From assembly GCA_001632425.1 (NCBI GenBank), contig KV425613.1, positions 68,200-132,199 on the forward strand: 64,000 nucleotides of DNA. The letters run 5' to 3'. The translations under genes and the position numbers were made by a program. The notes beneath the pieces are model-generated. The model was given only the letters and a program-made list of their open reading frames with translations. It was not told where the DNA came from and searched no databases. This document shows positions 34,486-45,939 of the stretch, in pieces. How positions within the stretch are numbered: the stretch's first letter is position 1; the number at the start of each line of letters is the position of its first letter. Origin of the DNA: Neolentinus lepideus HHB14362 ss-1 (lineage: Eukaryota > Basidiomycota > Agaricomycetes > Gloeophyllales > Gloeophyllaceae).

Positions 34486-36977
34486 ATGTCATCTTTTGTC
34501 TCTCTCCGCGCCGCCAAAGTCTCGAAACAATCCAAATCCTTTGTTAAACCATCTCCCGATGTCGCTGACCCTTGCCACACACCAATTCATCCACAACCGC
34601 AACTGAACGACGAGTTATATGGAACTCTCCCATCCTCGCTTGATATACGGACCGCACCAAATGATGGCAGAGGCATCTACGCCACGCAGCCTATGAAACG
34701 AGGTGCATGGGCTGTCTTTAAGAGCTTAGAACTAGATCTGATAGATAATGTAAAGGCACAACGGTCCTCTCGTTACCCCCACACGTCCAAGCCCTTTCCG
34801 TAACCTCACTCTCAGTGCACTGCTCGTATTGCGCAGCACCGTCTCCTGACTTGAAGAGATGTACGCGATGTAAGATCGTGCGGTACTGCGGTTCTGTACG
34901 TTCCTTTGGATGTCAGTCTGGAGATGGGTATTGATTGCGAGGAATCACCTTTTAGTCATGTCAGAATAATGACTGGGCACTACACAAACGCGAATGCCCA
35001 GCGCTCACTCGATGGTCTTCGGACAATCCAAAATCACCAGTACCTAGCGACGCGGTCCGCTGTTTAGCAAGGATGCTCTGGGCGATCGAATTGAATGGAC
35101 TCGAGAGTCGTTTTGTAGGCACTCTTCCCGTCTCCCGCATTTGAACTGTGCCGTTCACGCATTTATAGACCAGACAGCTTGCTTCCATGCAATCTAGTAC
35201 GCTGTTCCTACTCCTGTGTCCACCGAATGTTTCTGAAGGCTATTCGTGTGTCAGGCCGCCCGGTCGCGCAGGCGGCAACTCACACCCAGCTCGCGTACTC
35301 GCTTGTTCGATTTATGGGAATATCAGGTCCTGAAGAACTATTGAAATTTGGCGTACAAGGGGCAGGCGGTGTGGCAGACGTCGTGGCCAGGGTGAGCGCT
35401 ATACCGTACTCTCGGTCTACCTACAACCAACGGAGAGCTGGTGGTTAACGCATCCGCGTTCGCTATTCAATCCCTAGTTCACAACCAACGCTATTACCCT
35501 CTCTACACCCACCATTACCCCAATTGGCGTCCTCCTCTCCCCACTCGCAGCGCTATTTAACCACTCGTGCGACCCGAGCGCCGTCATCGTGTTCCCGACT
35601 CTCCCTGCCGCCGCTGATAATCTCAAGTTGAAGGTTGTATGCATCAAAGATGTACAACCGGACGAGGAGGTGTGTCTCCCTCTCCTGGCTCTGTGCTTGT
35701 TCATGTACAATAAGTTTGCCTTTGAGACAGATATTCACGTCGTACATCGACACTACCCTTCCCTACTTTCTCCGCCAAATATCTTTGCTCGAGACCTATG
35801 ATTTCCGGTGCGATTGCACTTTGTGCAGCCGCCAATCGACGTCCCAGGATGCTGTCGATCCGAGAGAGCAAGCAGCATGCCCACGAGGATGCGGGGGTGT
35901 ATGGAGAGGTCGGTTGTTCGTTCTGGATGGAACCAGATGTTTCTGACATTGCTCTTATTATAGTTTCCATAGAGGAAGACGGTGCGATTAGCAAGGCGGC
36001 CAGCGAGGAAGACAAGAATGAGATCAAGTGCACGAAGTGCGGATACTGTATCCCGAAGGAGAAAGTGAACGAGGTGCAGGATGTGGTTCGAGTAGGCGGA
36101 GAAGGACTGAAGGAAGCGGAGAAGATACAGAACGAAGGTGAGGTCTCTTTTTATTCTTCCAGTCACCATTGTCATTCTTCTTATGCCGCTCCCCTTAATT
36201 GTGCCACCCTATCATTTCACTTCCCAATCCACATCGAATCCACTCTCTCTTACCCCACTCACCTTACGCCTCCCCGTCAATCTTTGTATGTCAGATCCCA
36301 CTCGTGCGCATCGTCTCACTACCAACCTGATCCCGCTCCTCGCGGCCGCCGGACTTGCTTCCTCCTCCTACCCGCTCCTCGCACTCCTGCGGCTCCATCA
36401 GCAATTCGAGCTCGACCATTTAACCACCGCTTTATCTAATTTGCCGGTAACAACATCCATCTGTTCTACTCCACCAACACTCACAGTATATTAGGGCACC
36501 AACTTAAACTCCCCCGGGACCGAAACGACTCTCAGCGATGAAGACAAAAGCAAAGCCAACGAGGCACAACAGGTCTTGGACGGCGCGGTACAAAACCAGG
36601 CACGCATTGCCCGTGGTCTGAGCGATATATTCTGTGAAGGCCACCCTGTGCGCGCTCTCGCCCTCGCGGAACTCGGAAAATTGCTGAGTGTGGACGAGCC
36701 TTGGCCGCCCGCTCCAGGCTCTCACACACCCGCTGCTCTTCTTCCTGCGTCTTCCCCAACGCCTGCTCCTGTCAACTCCGGGTTATCGCCATCCTTCCCT
36801 CCGCATCATGCCTCCCGCCTGTCCCTTGCCTTGCAAAGCCTTCAGCGTGCCCAGCGTGAGCTGGACATCTCTTTCGGTGCAGGGGGTGGTGAGGTGGGCA
36901 AGGAGGTGAGGAGTATGGCTGGGAGGGTTGAGGCCGAGTTGGGAGTGTGGCGAGAAACAAGGGGTGGACAGAGATAG
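34486..36977 (+). CDS. SET and MYND domain protein (SMYD-like)
   Basis: Predicted protein lysine methyltransferase. Start MSSFVSLRAAKVSKQ. SET N-part: SLDIRTAPNDGRGIYATQ (cofactor-loop GRG). A MYND zinc finger splits the SET domain as in SMYD proteins: CSYCAAPSPDLKRCTRC, YCG, then CQNNDWALHKREC. SET C-part contains PLAALFNHSCDPSAVIVFP (NHSC motif), then the post-SET CDCTLC. A C-terminal helical TPR-like region follows (RARALAL-type ending LGVWRETRGGQR). About nine short introns. It sits tandem to the GST and convergent with fimbrin. Confidence 0.88.
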
Positions 36978-37223
36978 TCTGCTAGTGCAGAGTCAAGTGT
37001 TCCATCCAAGAACAGTCATGCATAGCAGGCCACCAAAAGCACGAACGCTGTCACTATTCCTTCCACCGATTAGCGATACATGTTGTAGATTCATTACTGT
37101 TATAACCAAAATATTCAGAGTATTGTACAATTCCTAGTAGTTCTTCACTAATAATCTTGACAAGAACTCATCGCCATTCATTCGTGCCAAAATGTACTCA
37201 AATACTGAAGCTTGAAGGCCTCG

Positions 37224-39665
37224 TCATGACTGCGCGATACTCATCAGACTTCCGACAAACGTCATGATCTGGGTCCAACTCGTCAGATCGGGCAGTAATC
37301 TCATAAGCAGAACGCGACGCACCAAACGCGGCCGGACGTCGACAATGTCCTCGGGAACCAAGAAGATGAGAGCATTCATCTTACGAGCAATGGAGATGGC
37401 AAGTTTGGCTACACGAGTCAGATACAAAAGCAATCAGCTTCACCGTAAGTCCAACACATCGCGTGACACCCACCATTCTGTCTCCGATCATCATAGTCGC
37501 CCGACTCGCTCACACTAAAGACCAACGCCGGATCCACGATGCCTGGCTTGATGCCCTCCAACAAGTCGAGGAAGAACAGACCGGTAGTGAGAGAGGGATC
37601 CTTGAACGACCGAATCGGCCTCGCACTGGGCTTGGCCTTCTGCGCCGTCGTGTTCGCCCACTTGAGCATCTCGGTGTCGCTGATCGGCCGGCCCTGCCCC
37701 GTCTTCGACAACGACGTCAGCGTCTTCGTGATGCTCATCCTATATCAACGCCATCAGCACAGCCAAAATTGTACCTCGCATCACGAAACGCACCTCATCA
37801 ACTGCCACACCAACCCGAGCACCAGCGTCTTGCGCCCATCGACAATATCCGCGCCTTGTATCCCCACAAGGTGCATCCCATTCTGCTTCGCGAGCTCCAC
37901 CGCGTAATTCGTGTTCTCCACGCACTTGAACCGGCTCAGCTGCGGCTGGTTCGGCGTGATCCCCAGATCCTCCGCCTCCTCGCCGTCCGCCTCGGGCACG
38001 GCGATGCTCGCGGAGATGCTCCCGCCCTTCGGCTTGCTCACGCGCCGCCACACGACCGAGCCGGGCAGGATCCTGTCGAACGCCTGCAGGATCACCAAGC
38101 CGTCCTTGAGGTTCTCGAACAGGTTGAACACGGCCGGGTCGACGTTGAGTGAGTTGAGCCAGAGCGTGAAGACGCGCGCCTCGCGCTCGCCCTCGGCGTC
38201 GAAGTCCTCGACGACACCGTAGTTCTGCGCTTCCTGCTCGTCTAACGGCTCGAGACCGGGGTGGTTGTTGAAAAGGTTAGCGACAAAGGCAAGGTTGAGA
38301 CGTGGGTTTCCTGCGAGCAGCGAGGCAGGCGTCAGGTACTTCCGGCAGCCGATGTTCGCGGCGTTATGCAGGACCTGTGGTGTGTCAGAAATTATAGCAG
38401 CGAAGATGAGGAGCAGGTGCACGTACTTGCTCTGCTCGCGTCTTAAGATCACGAGTCTGCAGCGGGTCAAGAGAGCAGTCGTTCGGCTTCAACTGGTGCA
38501 GCAGGACGGTATAATTTTCACCATCCGACACATCCTTGCTAAAATTATTGACCCTCCGCTTCCACCCGGCCTGCTTCAAATGGTAGTTAAACCACCGCAA
38601 CAGAATCTGGTCGGGCGTCAGCTTGAGCAAGTCCTCGATCGTCTCGCCCTCCTCGCACAGGCGGTACAGCTCGGGGTGCAGCTTGATGTCGACGTTGCTG
38701 AGCAGGCCTCTGCGGATGATCTGCCAGATCAGGCCGAGGATGAGGTGCTCGCGGCCCTCGGCAATGTCAGACGAGCCGATGTTCACGACGGAGCAGCCGA
38801 TAGCCTTGGCGGAGGTGATGACGATGTTGTTGTTCTCGGTCATCTGGAACGCGTTGAGGGGCTTGCGTGCGGTCGGCTTGTTCAGGACACGCATGTCGAT
38901 CGTGTCCGGGACGGAGTCGTTGATGATTTTACAGAGAATGAGGCCGTCGCGGCATTCGTCGAAGAGTTGCATGGTGTTGGTGGGGATCGGGACTCGGGAA
39001 CCGACGTCGGCGTCGCCTTCCAGCACCTGATTGTATGTCAATAACCGTAATGGAATATGAGACATCAAAGTGAGCTTCGGGTTTCAGGCAACACAGAGAC
39101 CAAGAACTCTCAATCGTTTGCAACAAAGCTCCCAAACATGTCTCTCACTCAAGAATGACGCATTCCGACAGCTCCAAGATATTAGAATGCTTACCGAATT
39201 AATGTGATTCGTGAATTCGCGCCGTTCATCCTCGTTGATTGTATGACTGACGTTTGCATTGGATCCCTGCACGGTCACCTTTCCTGCTCGCGTAGGCAAG
39301 ACGGACTGCTTCTGGAATCGTAATTTGACATTCAACTGCAGAGATGTGAGATCTACACGGGAGGTATATGAGCAAGCCTCTCACCTCCACCCAATCCTCA
39401 AGCTCTACTTTGCCACTTGCATCGACACTGACATGTTTCAGGGTTTCTCGTGCCCTGTCATAGGACTCTCCTGAGGCTTGTAAAGCATGCAAGACGGCAG
39501 CCTTGTCCACTCGACCCGGCGAATCCGTATCAAGTGCACTGCAATTGGAATTAGCGCGCTGATTTTGGCGATGTATGGTGGCACTCACTTGAAACGGTTG
39601 ATGAGATCAAACATCTCATCCTGGGTAACCTCCGGGTACTTTTTCTGTAGACGAATCGCCTGCAT
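37224..39665 (-). CDS. SAC6: Fimbrin/plastin, actin-bundling protein
   Basis: Crosslinks actin filaments in patches and cables. Start chosen at MQAIRLQKKYPEVTQ (39665), the usual N-terminus of fungal fimbrins; an in-frame upstream ATG at 39740 is possible. An EF-hand-like region (DTDSPGRVDKAAV, DASGKVELEDW) precedes four calponin-homology domains in two actin-binding blocks: CH1 from EGDADVGSRVPIP, CH2 from QILLRWFNYHLKQAGWKRRV, CH3 from ARVFTLWLNSLNVDP, CH4 from LKWANTTAQKAKPSARP, ending LMSIAQS. At least seven introns interrupt it. Intact. Confidence 0.94.
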
Positions 39666-40443
39666 ATTGATGTCCAGTTGTGCTTGCAATACAGGGGAAA
39701 GAGTGAAGAGGGTGGCGGTCCCTCGAGTCCTGTGCGTCATTCTCCCAGGCACCAAATCGGGAAGGAGACTATTAGTGGCATCGTATACAAGCAAGACAAC
39801 TTGCTTTTATGCTGGAGAAATAACACTGCCTCATTCTACAATTATGTTCACTGTGCAAGTCACTGCGCAAAAAATGCGGACTGCGGATGCGTCGATTATT
39901 CAAGCTGAAGCACTGCCAAGACCATTGTTTCAACGACCATCCAGAAGGCCCAAAAGCCTATAATGACGCTGGCCTGCAAAAAAAAGTCCTATCTTGGAAC
40001 GTTGCTTGTTTTATAATTCTTACCTTTGTGAGTGCAGTCGCCACTTGATTTCGCAGGGCTGTTGATGTTCACCATAGTACCGATGCCTACATACTCTCTG
40101 GGGTCCAGTGGCGACGGATGTCGCTTGTACTGTGCACCGTAACTGCGGATGAGCTGACTCCCTGAGCTGAAGTACTAATCTGCAAAGAAACATCTGGAAT
40201 TGATTCCGTGTCAAAGAAGGACTGGCAACCTGGCAGGACATATAACTGTTCCGGCTCCAGCCGCTCTGCACACCAAATATACGGATATCGTCTCTGGGAA
40301 CGCTCTCGCGCCTGTCCTACTACCGACTGTGCCCTTCTTTACTCGACGCTGCGAACACACCGAGACACCCGACATGCTCATTTCGCTGACATTACTTATG
40401 GATTACTGGCATGACATAGTTTTCGACAATACACTCGGGTATT

Positions 40444-40502
40444 TCTCTGCCTACGCTGGATCTTCTCTGCCTATGCTGGATCTTCTCTGCCTATGCTGGA
40501 TG
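40444..40502. repeat. 20-bp tandem repeat, three copies
   Basis: Unit TCTCTGCCTAYGCTGGATCT occurs at 40444, 40464 and 40484, the last losing its final bases. Only one base differs among copies. No function evident. Confidence 0.9.
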
Positions 40503-40790
40503 CCCTATCTGAATCAGATCAAACTTCGTAAATAGATCATGCATGTCAACATGTGTATTCTACACCAGATCAAGGCAATTCGCATCGCAATTCGCATCGC
40601 TGCCGCATATGTCCTCCCATTCACGACCCATAACCCGAGCGTACCCATCCGATTCGTACCGGTCTCTCTGCAACAAGCAAGAATTCGCACCCTTCACGTC
40701 ATTGTGCGAGTGTGGGTCAGTTCGTCTTCTAATTCTCATGCGCTCTCGCCAATATCATTAGCACTAACCTTCTCTGGCCTGGGGTTAAGA

Positions 40791-40796
40791 TAAATA
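40791..40796 (+). promoter_or_regulatory. TATA-like box of the O-methyltransferase
   Basis: TAAATA within GATAAATAGG lies 46 bp before the ATG at 40842, the usual spacing for compact fungal promoters. Confidence 0.45.
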
Positions 40797-40841
40797 GGCA
40801 TCGCGCAGTCCATTATCCATCAGTATCTTACTCCCCACACC

Positions 40842-42816
40842 ATGACGATCAAAACACTCAAGGCTCTTCGAAGCATCATCGACGATTCGATTGACAAGCT
40901 CGAGGCATTTTATGCTGCAAAGAACTTGGACTTTCCCGACCTCGATGAGCCGTATTCTACAAGCCCGTCAGAGGCTGCCCTCGGTGATCCCGAAATCGTC
41001 GAGACGGTCAATGCTGTCGTAGGTGCCTCCTACCAGCTCATCGCATCCGTCCGGACCCCCTTCATTCACGTCATCGACACCATCTTTGCTGTGAGTTACC
41101 GACGTTATTTTGCTTGCTCGCCATAATGACATGACGCTCGTCAGTACACCTTGTCGTCCTGTGTACGCGTCGCAGAAGAATCCAACACACCGGAGATTCT
41201 CCGCGAAGCTGGGCCTGCAGGTCTCCACGTCAACGACATCGCAGCCAAAAACGGGCTCGAGCCCACGAAACTTGGTTCGTCGACAGCACCCCGTCGCCAT
41301 CCTGGCTTCAGCCACACAGTCTCTAACTATAGACCCGGTATAATTAGCGCGTGTCCTCCGTGTACTCGCCAGTCACCACATCTTCCGCGAAGTCAAGCCG
41401 AACGTCTTTGCCACCAACCGGGTATCCTCGTACATCGACACTGGAAAGCCTTCCGAATATCTTTTCTCCCCGTAAGCGGTATGCTACATCGACAGTTCCC
41501 AGACTGATTGACTGCGGATTCGTAGCGATGCTGATAAACACAGCGGCACCTCTGGCGTTGCTGGCTTCATCGATCACGTGTATGTTTCTCGACTCTCGTG
41601 CACAATACTATCGCCTGACGATGAATGTGAAACTAGCACCGACGAGGTGATGAAAGCCAATGCCCACCTCTGGGAAACGATGTCATCTCCGGAAAAGGGC
41701 CACAGCTTCGACGCGCTCCACGCGCCGCTGCAGGAGTGGTCCAAGACGGACCAGCAATTCTTCTGGTGGATCGAGCTACCTGGAAACGAGAAGAGACTGT
41801 TGCGGTACTCTGCGGCCATGCGCGCCACGAGCTTGTGGAATAGTCCGGATGCGATCTTGCACGGTAGGTGGCTGCAGACGGCCGAGTGCCGGTAGTCTGC
41901 CATACTCATCCAAATTTCATGAATGAATCGCAGGCTTCGACTGGGCCTCCCTGACCCCCAACGATGTCCTTGTGGATGTCGGAGGCGGAACTGGTATGCC
42001 GTCCATGTACATAGCCCGGGCGTTCCCGGACGTGCGCATCGTCATCCAGGAGCGAGACCAAGTCTGCGAACATGGCATCGCTGTAAGTACGCAGTCGCCA
42101 AAGTGATCGCTCCTTCGGCTGGCTGATGTGGCGCAACTAGTATTGGAAGGGGGCCTTCCCAGAAGCGATCAACTCTGGCAGGGTCCAATTCCAAGGTCCG
42201 TTCTTTGACATAGCTTCCTCCTACTAGCAGCTCTGACTCGTCTCTGACAGCGCACGAGTTCTTCCAACCTCAACCCACCCTCCCTACCAACACGCCCGCT
42301 TCCGTCTACCTGCTCCGTACAGTGCTGCACGACTGGCCTGACCATGAATGTGTTCGGATTCTCAAAAACCTGCGCGCTGCGGCGACGCCAAAGACCAAGC
42401 TGCTCATCGGTTCGTCTCAGCCCCTTCCTTCTTTGAATGAAGCACACTGACATGAAATGGTTACCCAGGTGATTTCATGATCCCGTACGCCTGCCCCGAC
42501 GATTCTGTCGCAGCGCGCACCATCCCAGGCGCCAAGACCAGCGCTGCGCCCGCTCCACTTCTTGCCAACTTCGGGAAGGGAAGTGCAACGTCATATGCAC
42601 TCGACATGGCCGTGCGTAGCACTCCTCCATTCTTTCTGCTTTGGCACGAAACGCTCACCCCTTCTCTCCCAGATGTTCACCAATTTCAACGCCCAGGAGC
42701 GCACGCTCGCACAGCTCGCGGAATTGTGCCAGCAGACGGGATGGAAGCCTATCCAGGCGCACAGGAGAGACGATACGCCTTTCGGCTTCCTCGTGTCCGA
42801 GCCCATCCCGGTGTAA
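40842..42816 (+). CDS. SAM-dependent O-methyltransferase (COMT-type)
   Basis: Transfers methyl from S-adenosylmethionine to a hydroxyl, probably of a small aromatic compound. Start MTIKTLKALRSIIDD. An N-terminal winged-helix dimerisation domain (AGPAGLHVNDIAAKNGLEP, ARVLRVLASHHIFREV) precedes the Rossmann fold: LVDVGGGTG (about 41970-41996), MYIARAFPDVRIVIQERD, and the catalytic-base region TVLHDWPDHEC (about 42320). It ends GFLVSEPIPV. About eight short introns. Family proteins are often in secondary metabolism; the substrate cannot be told from sequence. Confidence 0.92.
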
Positions 42817-44709
42817 TGTAAGACCGGGATGAGGGAAGAACAAATATGCAGTGCAGTGGGAAATGATCAGGCCCTCAACGGGTGGGACGCAGGTATTATA
42901 CTGAGCCTTAGAGCAATAGTTTGCCCTCAACGGGCACTTCAAACCGAACTTAGCCACAATCGATCGATGTTGTATCCATTCTGTGTAGGCTGATTCGAAG
43001 AAGCAAAAGGTACTCGGACGCAGTACGTTCGCATTAACCACGCATCCTCGGCATCATGAGAACATCCTCCGGTACGATGAGTAGCCGAGATAGACTCGAG
43101 ACGGGATTGGTGTGGTGTCCACTCACGCTAAGAAATTGTAGACGTTGTATGAGTGATATAGTGCGCAAAAGGTCGCTGGTACACATGCTGCGTGACTTCC
43201 AGGAAATCTCCCCCATGTTTGGCTAGATTGACAAGTGCGTTGCACGTTCACCAAGTACATCAGGGCGCTTGTAGCCTCATATACACACGCCACAGTAGTT
43301 CATCGATGCATCTCTGAAATGTTCTAGACATTCAACGTTTGCTTGCATCGTCCTGACTTGGATATGAGAATTAATGCGAACTAGTACTACTCCAGGGTCC
43401 GGACAGACTCCTTAGCTAAGCTGGCGCATTACAGCAAACGACAAAACAATAGAGAACTTCAGATTTCCTGCGCATGCAGCTGCCGACGCGAAGCAAACCG
43501 GATATTTGAATCCACACATCGGGCGCCATCCGATCTAACTGGGTGCCCTGTGTATAGTATTTATGACGACTTACTAGCTAAAATTACTCTCCGATAGCAT
43601 AAGAGTCCACCGTCTGTAGCATCTATATAACAACAAGCAGGAAATGCGATTTTATCACCAATATCCAATCCCCAGAGAGGCGCCCAGACACAGCATTGTG
43701 GGGTCGGAATAGCCCGATCGTGGAGCGGCAGCGTGCTTGGAGAAATCTTGATCAACATCGTTTTGTCGTTGGCTGGAATGATTTGGACGAATCCACTGCT
43801 CCGGCAGCTCCACACTCTACTAGTACTTGGTATGACTGAAGGCTTGAAGTGCGGGGTTGGAGCATTAATACCCAGTCCCAAAGTCAGTGTTACTCGGCAG
43901 AGGATGGTTCCATTCTGTGAGCGTTTCCTATGGACACTGGAGATGCGGATGCTGTAGTGAACATGTTGGCCCAGATATTCCTATAAACCAAGGTAAACGG
44001 AAGTTTGAGGAGATACAGTTTCCCGTAAAAGTATTCAGTGACCCATCTCAGTCATATTTATCAGCGGATTGCTAAAGCAACATGTCGACTTGGAATATTC
44101 TCACTGAAGCAAGCTCCTCGCATCTGGTCAGACTTGTTCCGACCAATACATGTCTCTAACATTGCGAAATTGTTAGCGTGTGTTTCGCTGTTGTTCACTT
44201 GAGCAGTGCGTTTCCGGCGGTGCACAGCATCGGTCGAAGAACACTGGTGGATCATTCTCCCGTTTTGATGCGCCATCCGCGCCTTCGAGCTATCATCTCT
44301 GTTGCAATTTACTTCCGTCTTGAGTACTTGAGTTTTTTTTTGTTTTCCAAGCCGTAGACTAAACTCGTAGTCCTGCGACTTTTTTCATTCAGTACAGTGT
44401 ACCAGAAGAATGCATAACGGACCTCTCCAGGGGACCATTGAATGGCTGCATCATACATGTACGCAGCACGCGACCGACGCTGCCACCGCACCTTCATGAT
44501 TCCATCACCGCTTCCCATTATTCTTCGCGTTCGCATCAATCACCCCTTGTCACAGCTGCCCCACACGTCAATATTCCCAGGTTTAGGGACCATTCATAAA
44601 GTGATACATCTCGGGGAAAGCCAGCACGAAATTGCCCTTCTATCACTAGTTATACCATTACACTAGTAGTATAAGCCTCCTCTCCCTAATACTCGCTCTT
44701 TCATCCTTA
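42817..44709. other. 1.9-kb intergenic, no supported gene
   Basis: CCCTCAACGGG occurs twice (about 42872 and 42923). A 106-codon minus ORF (43881-43561) has no recognisable domain and may be a gene fragment. A T-run at about 44332. The last 300 bp are pyrimidine-rich and probably promoter. Confidence 0.5.
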
Positions 44710-45615
44710 ATGATTGGTCCCTCACTCCCTGTCTCTGCCTTCCCGAAACCCGTCCGGAGTCATTCGACGAACCACCATGCATCTAACAACCCCATTACAT
44801 CCATGTCTCTCTCGATACCCGTTGGAATGTCAGTGACATCCCCTATACCCCTCCCCATGCCCAGCCGTGCTCGCCCAAGCACTGCACCAACCAAAAGCAC
44901 TGTACCACCCCAAACCCCGCCTAGACCATCCACCGCCAACGAACCCAAACCCAAACTTCCTCATTTAATTATCCCCGCTTCACGACCTACTTCCTGTCCG
45001 CAGACGCCCATCTTTAGTCCTCCTGCTACCCGTACGCAGCAAGCCCTCCGCCTGCTTGGAGGAGCGAGTGGCATACAGCGTGTGCGCGCTCACCTCCGCA
45101 GCGCGTACCCCCGCAGGAGTAGCCACAGGAGCCCTCGTGCATCTAAGCCTTGCCCGGAGTCTCCTCGAACGGCGAAACCTACCGGACGCAGGCATAGTAG
45201 GGAACACGATCTGGACCTCTACTTCACAGAACTCCTCATAGGGGAGCCTCTGCTACCTCATCGAAGGCTCCCGAAGCAGAAACCTAGCCGTTGGGCAGAC
45301 AAGGACTACCTCGCGTTGCGATCGGGCTTGCATCCGGACAAGCTCAGGTCCAGACACAACGAGAAAGTAGAGGAGTGGCGGTTGGCAGTTGCCAACGCAA
45401 TGGCTGCGGATGAGGAACCTGAGGAGACCCCCGCGCTCTCTCCAGCACCGTCCCTCCAACTACCCCCAACATCACCTCTGCGACTTTGCCATGTTTCTGT
45501 CGCCCAAACCAACAAGGTGGAGGCCATAGCTCAGAAGCCCGAATGTACGCTGACATTGGATCTGCACGCCGAAGCATGTTTCCAGGCTTACCTCCTCTTG
45601 AATCACAACCTCTAG
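44710..45615 (+). CDS. Hypothetical 301-aa proline-rich protein
   Basis: Not recognised. Single exon from MIGPSLPVSAFPKP. The first 110 residues are Pro/Ser/Thr-rich and disordered (PPQTPPRPSTANEPKPK), then a basic stretch (RRSSHRSPRASK), then a more ordered part with RWADKDYLALRSGLHPDKLR. The high count of SP/TP/RPS sites suggests phosphorylation. No signal peptide or membrane segment. Confidence 0.65.
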   Translation: MIGPSLPVSAFPKPVRSHSTNHHASNNPITSMSLSIPVGMSVTSPIPLPMPSRARPSTAPTKSTVPPQTPPRPSTANEPKPKLPHLIIPASRPTSCPQTPIFSPPATRTQQALRLLGGASGIQRVRAHLRSAYPRRSSHRSPRASKPCPESPRTAKPTGRRHSREHDLDLYFTELLIGEPLLPHRRLPKQKPSRWADKDYLALRSGLHPDKLRSRHNEKVEEWRLAVANAMAADEEPEETPALSPAPSLQLPPTSPLRLCHVSVAQTNKVEAIAQKPECTLTLDLHAEACFQAYLLLNHNL

Positions 45616-45939
45616 ATCTTGCTCACACGTTCATTCACGCTCGCGGACTGTACACTGGGCCGGTTTTACCCAGAGGAATCATTCACTGCGCGGACTTGTA
45701 GATATCAATAATAGCATATACATACAATGGCGGCACTCATTCAGGGCATACCTAATTTATTATTTATTCATCGCATATCTTGTCATCGGAGAGCACACAA
45801 AGTAGGGAGGGGCGTGAATAGACATACATCGTTGAAGGTCTTGTCGTGCCTTCATCATGGTTTACAGGACCAGTTATTCACAACTCCAAATAGCAGTTCT
45901 ATGAACGATCGTCGTCAATGGACACTGTCGCCAGACAGC
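45616..45939. other. Convergent intergenic region
   Basis: Between the hypothetical gene and amidase A. It contains only 3' flanks and a CAA/ACA microsatellite that starts at about 45939 and runs into the amidase A stop region. Confidence 0.6.

Larger units (their letters stand above)
39666..40841. other. Intergenic upstream of fimbrin and O-methyltransferase
   Basis: Divergent promoters. No supported gene: an ORF at 40200-40535 (+) runs through the 20-bp tandem repeat and has no domain. A TATA-like GATAAATAGG at about 40789-40798 serves the O-methyltransferase. Confidence 0.6.

Noticed and set aside
40200..40535. 111-codon plus-strand ORF
   Set aside because: It runs through a 20-bp tandem repeat and lacks any domain.
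43561..43881. 106-codon minus-strand ORF with several Cys
   Set aside because: No signal peptide, domain or splice context was seen; it may be a fragment, but evidence is too thin for a gene call.
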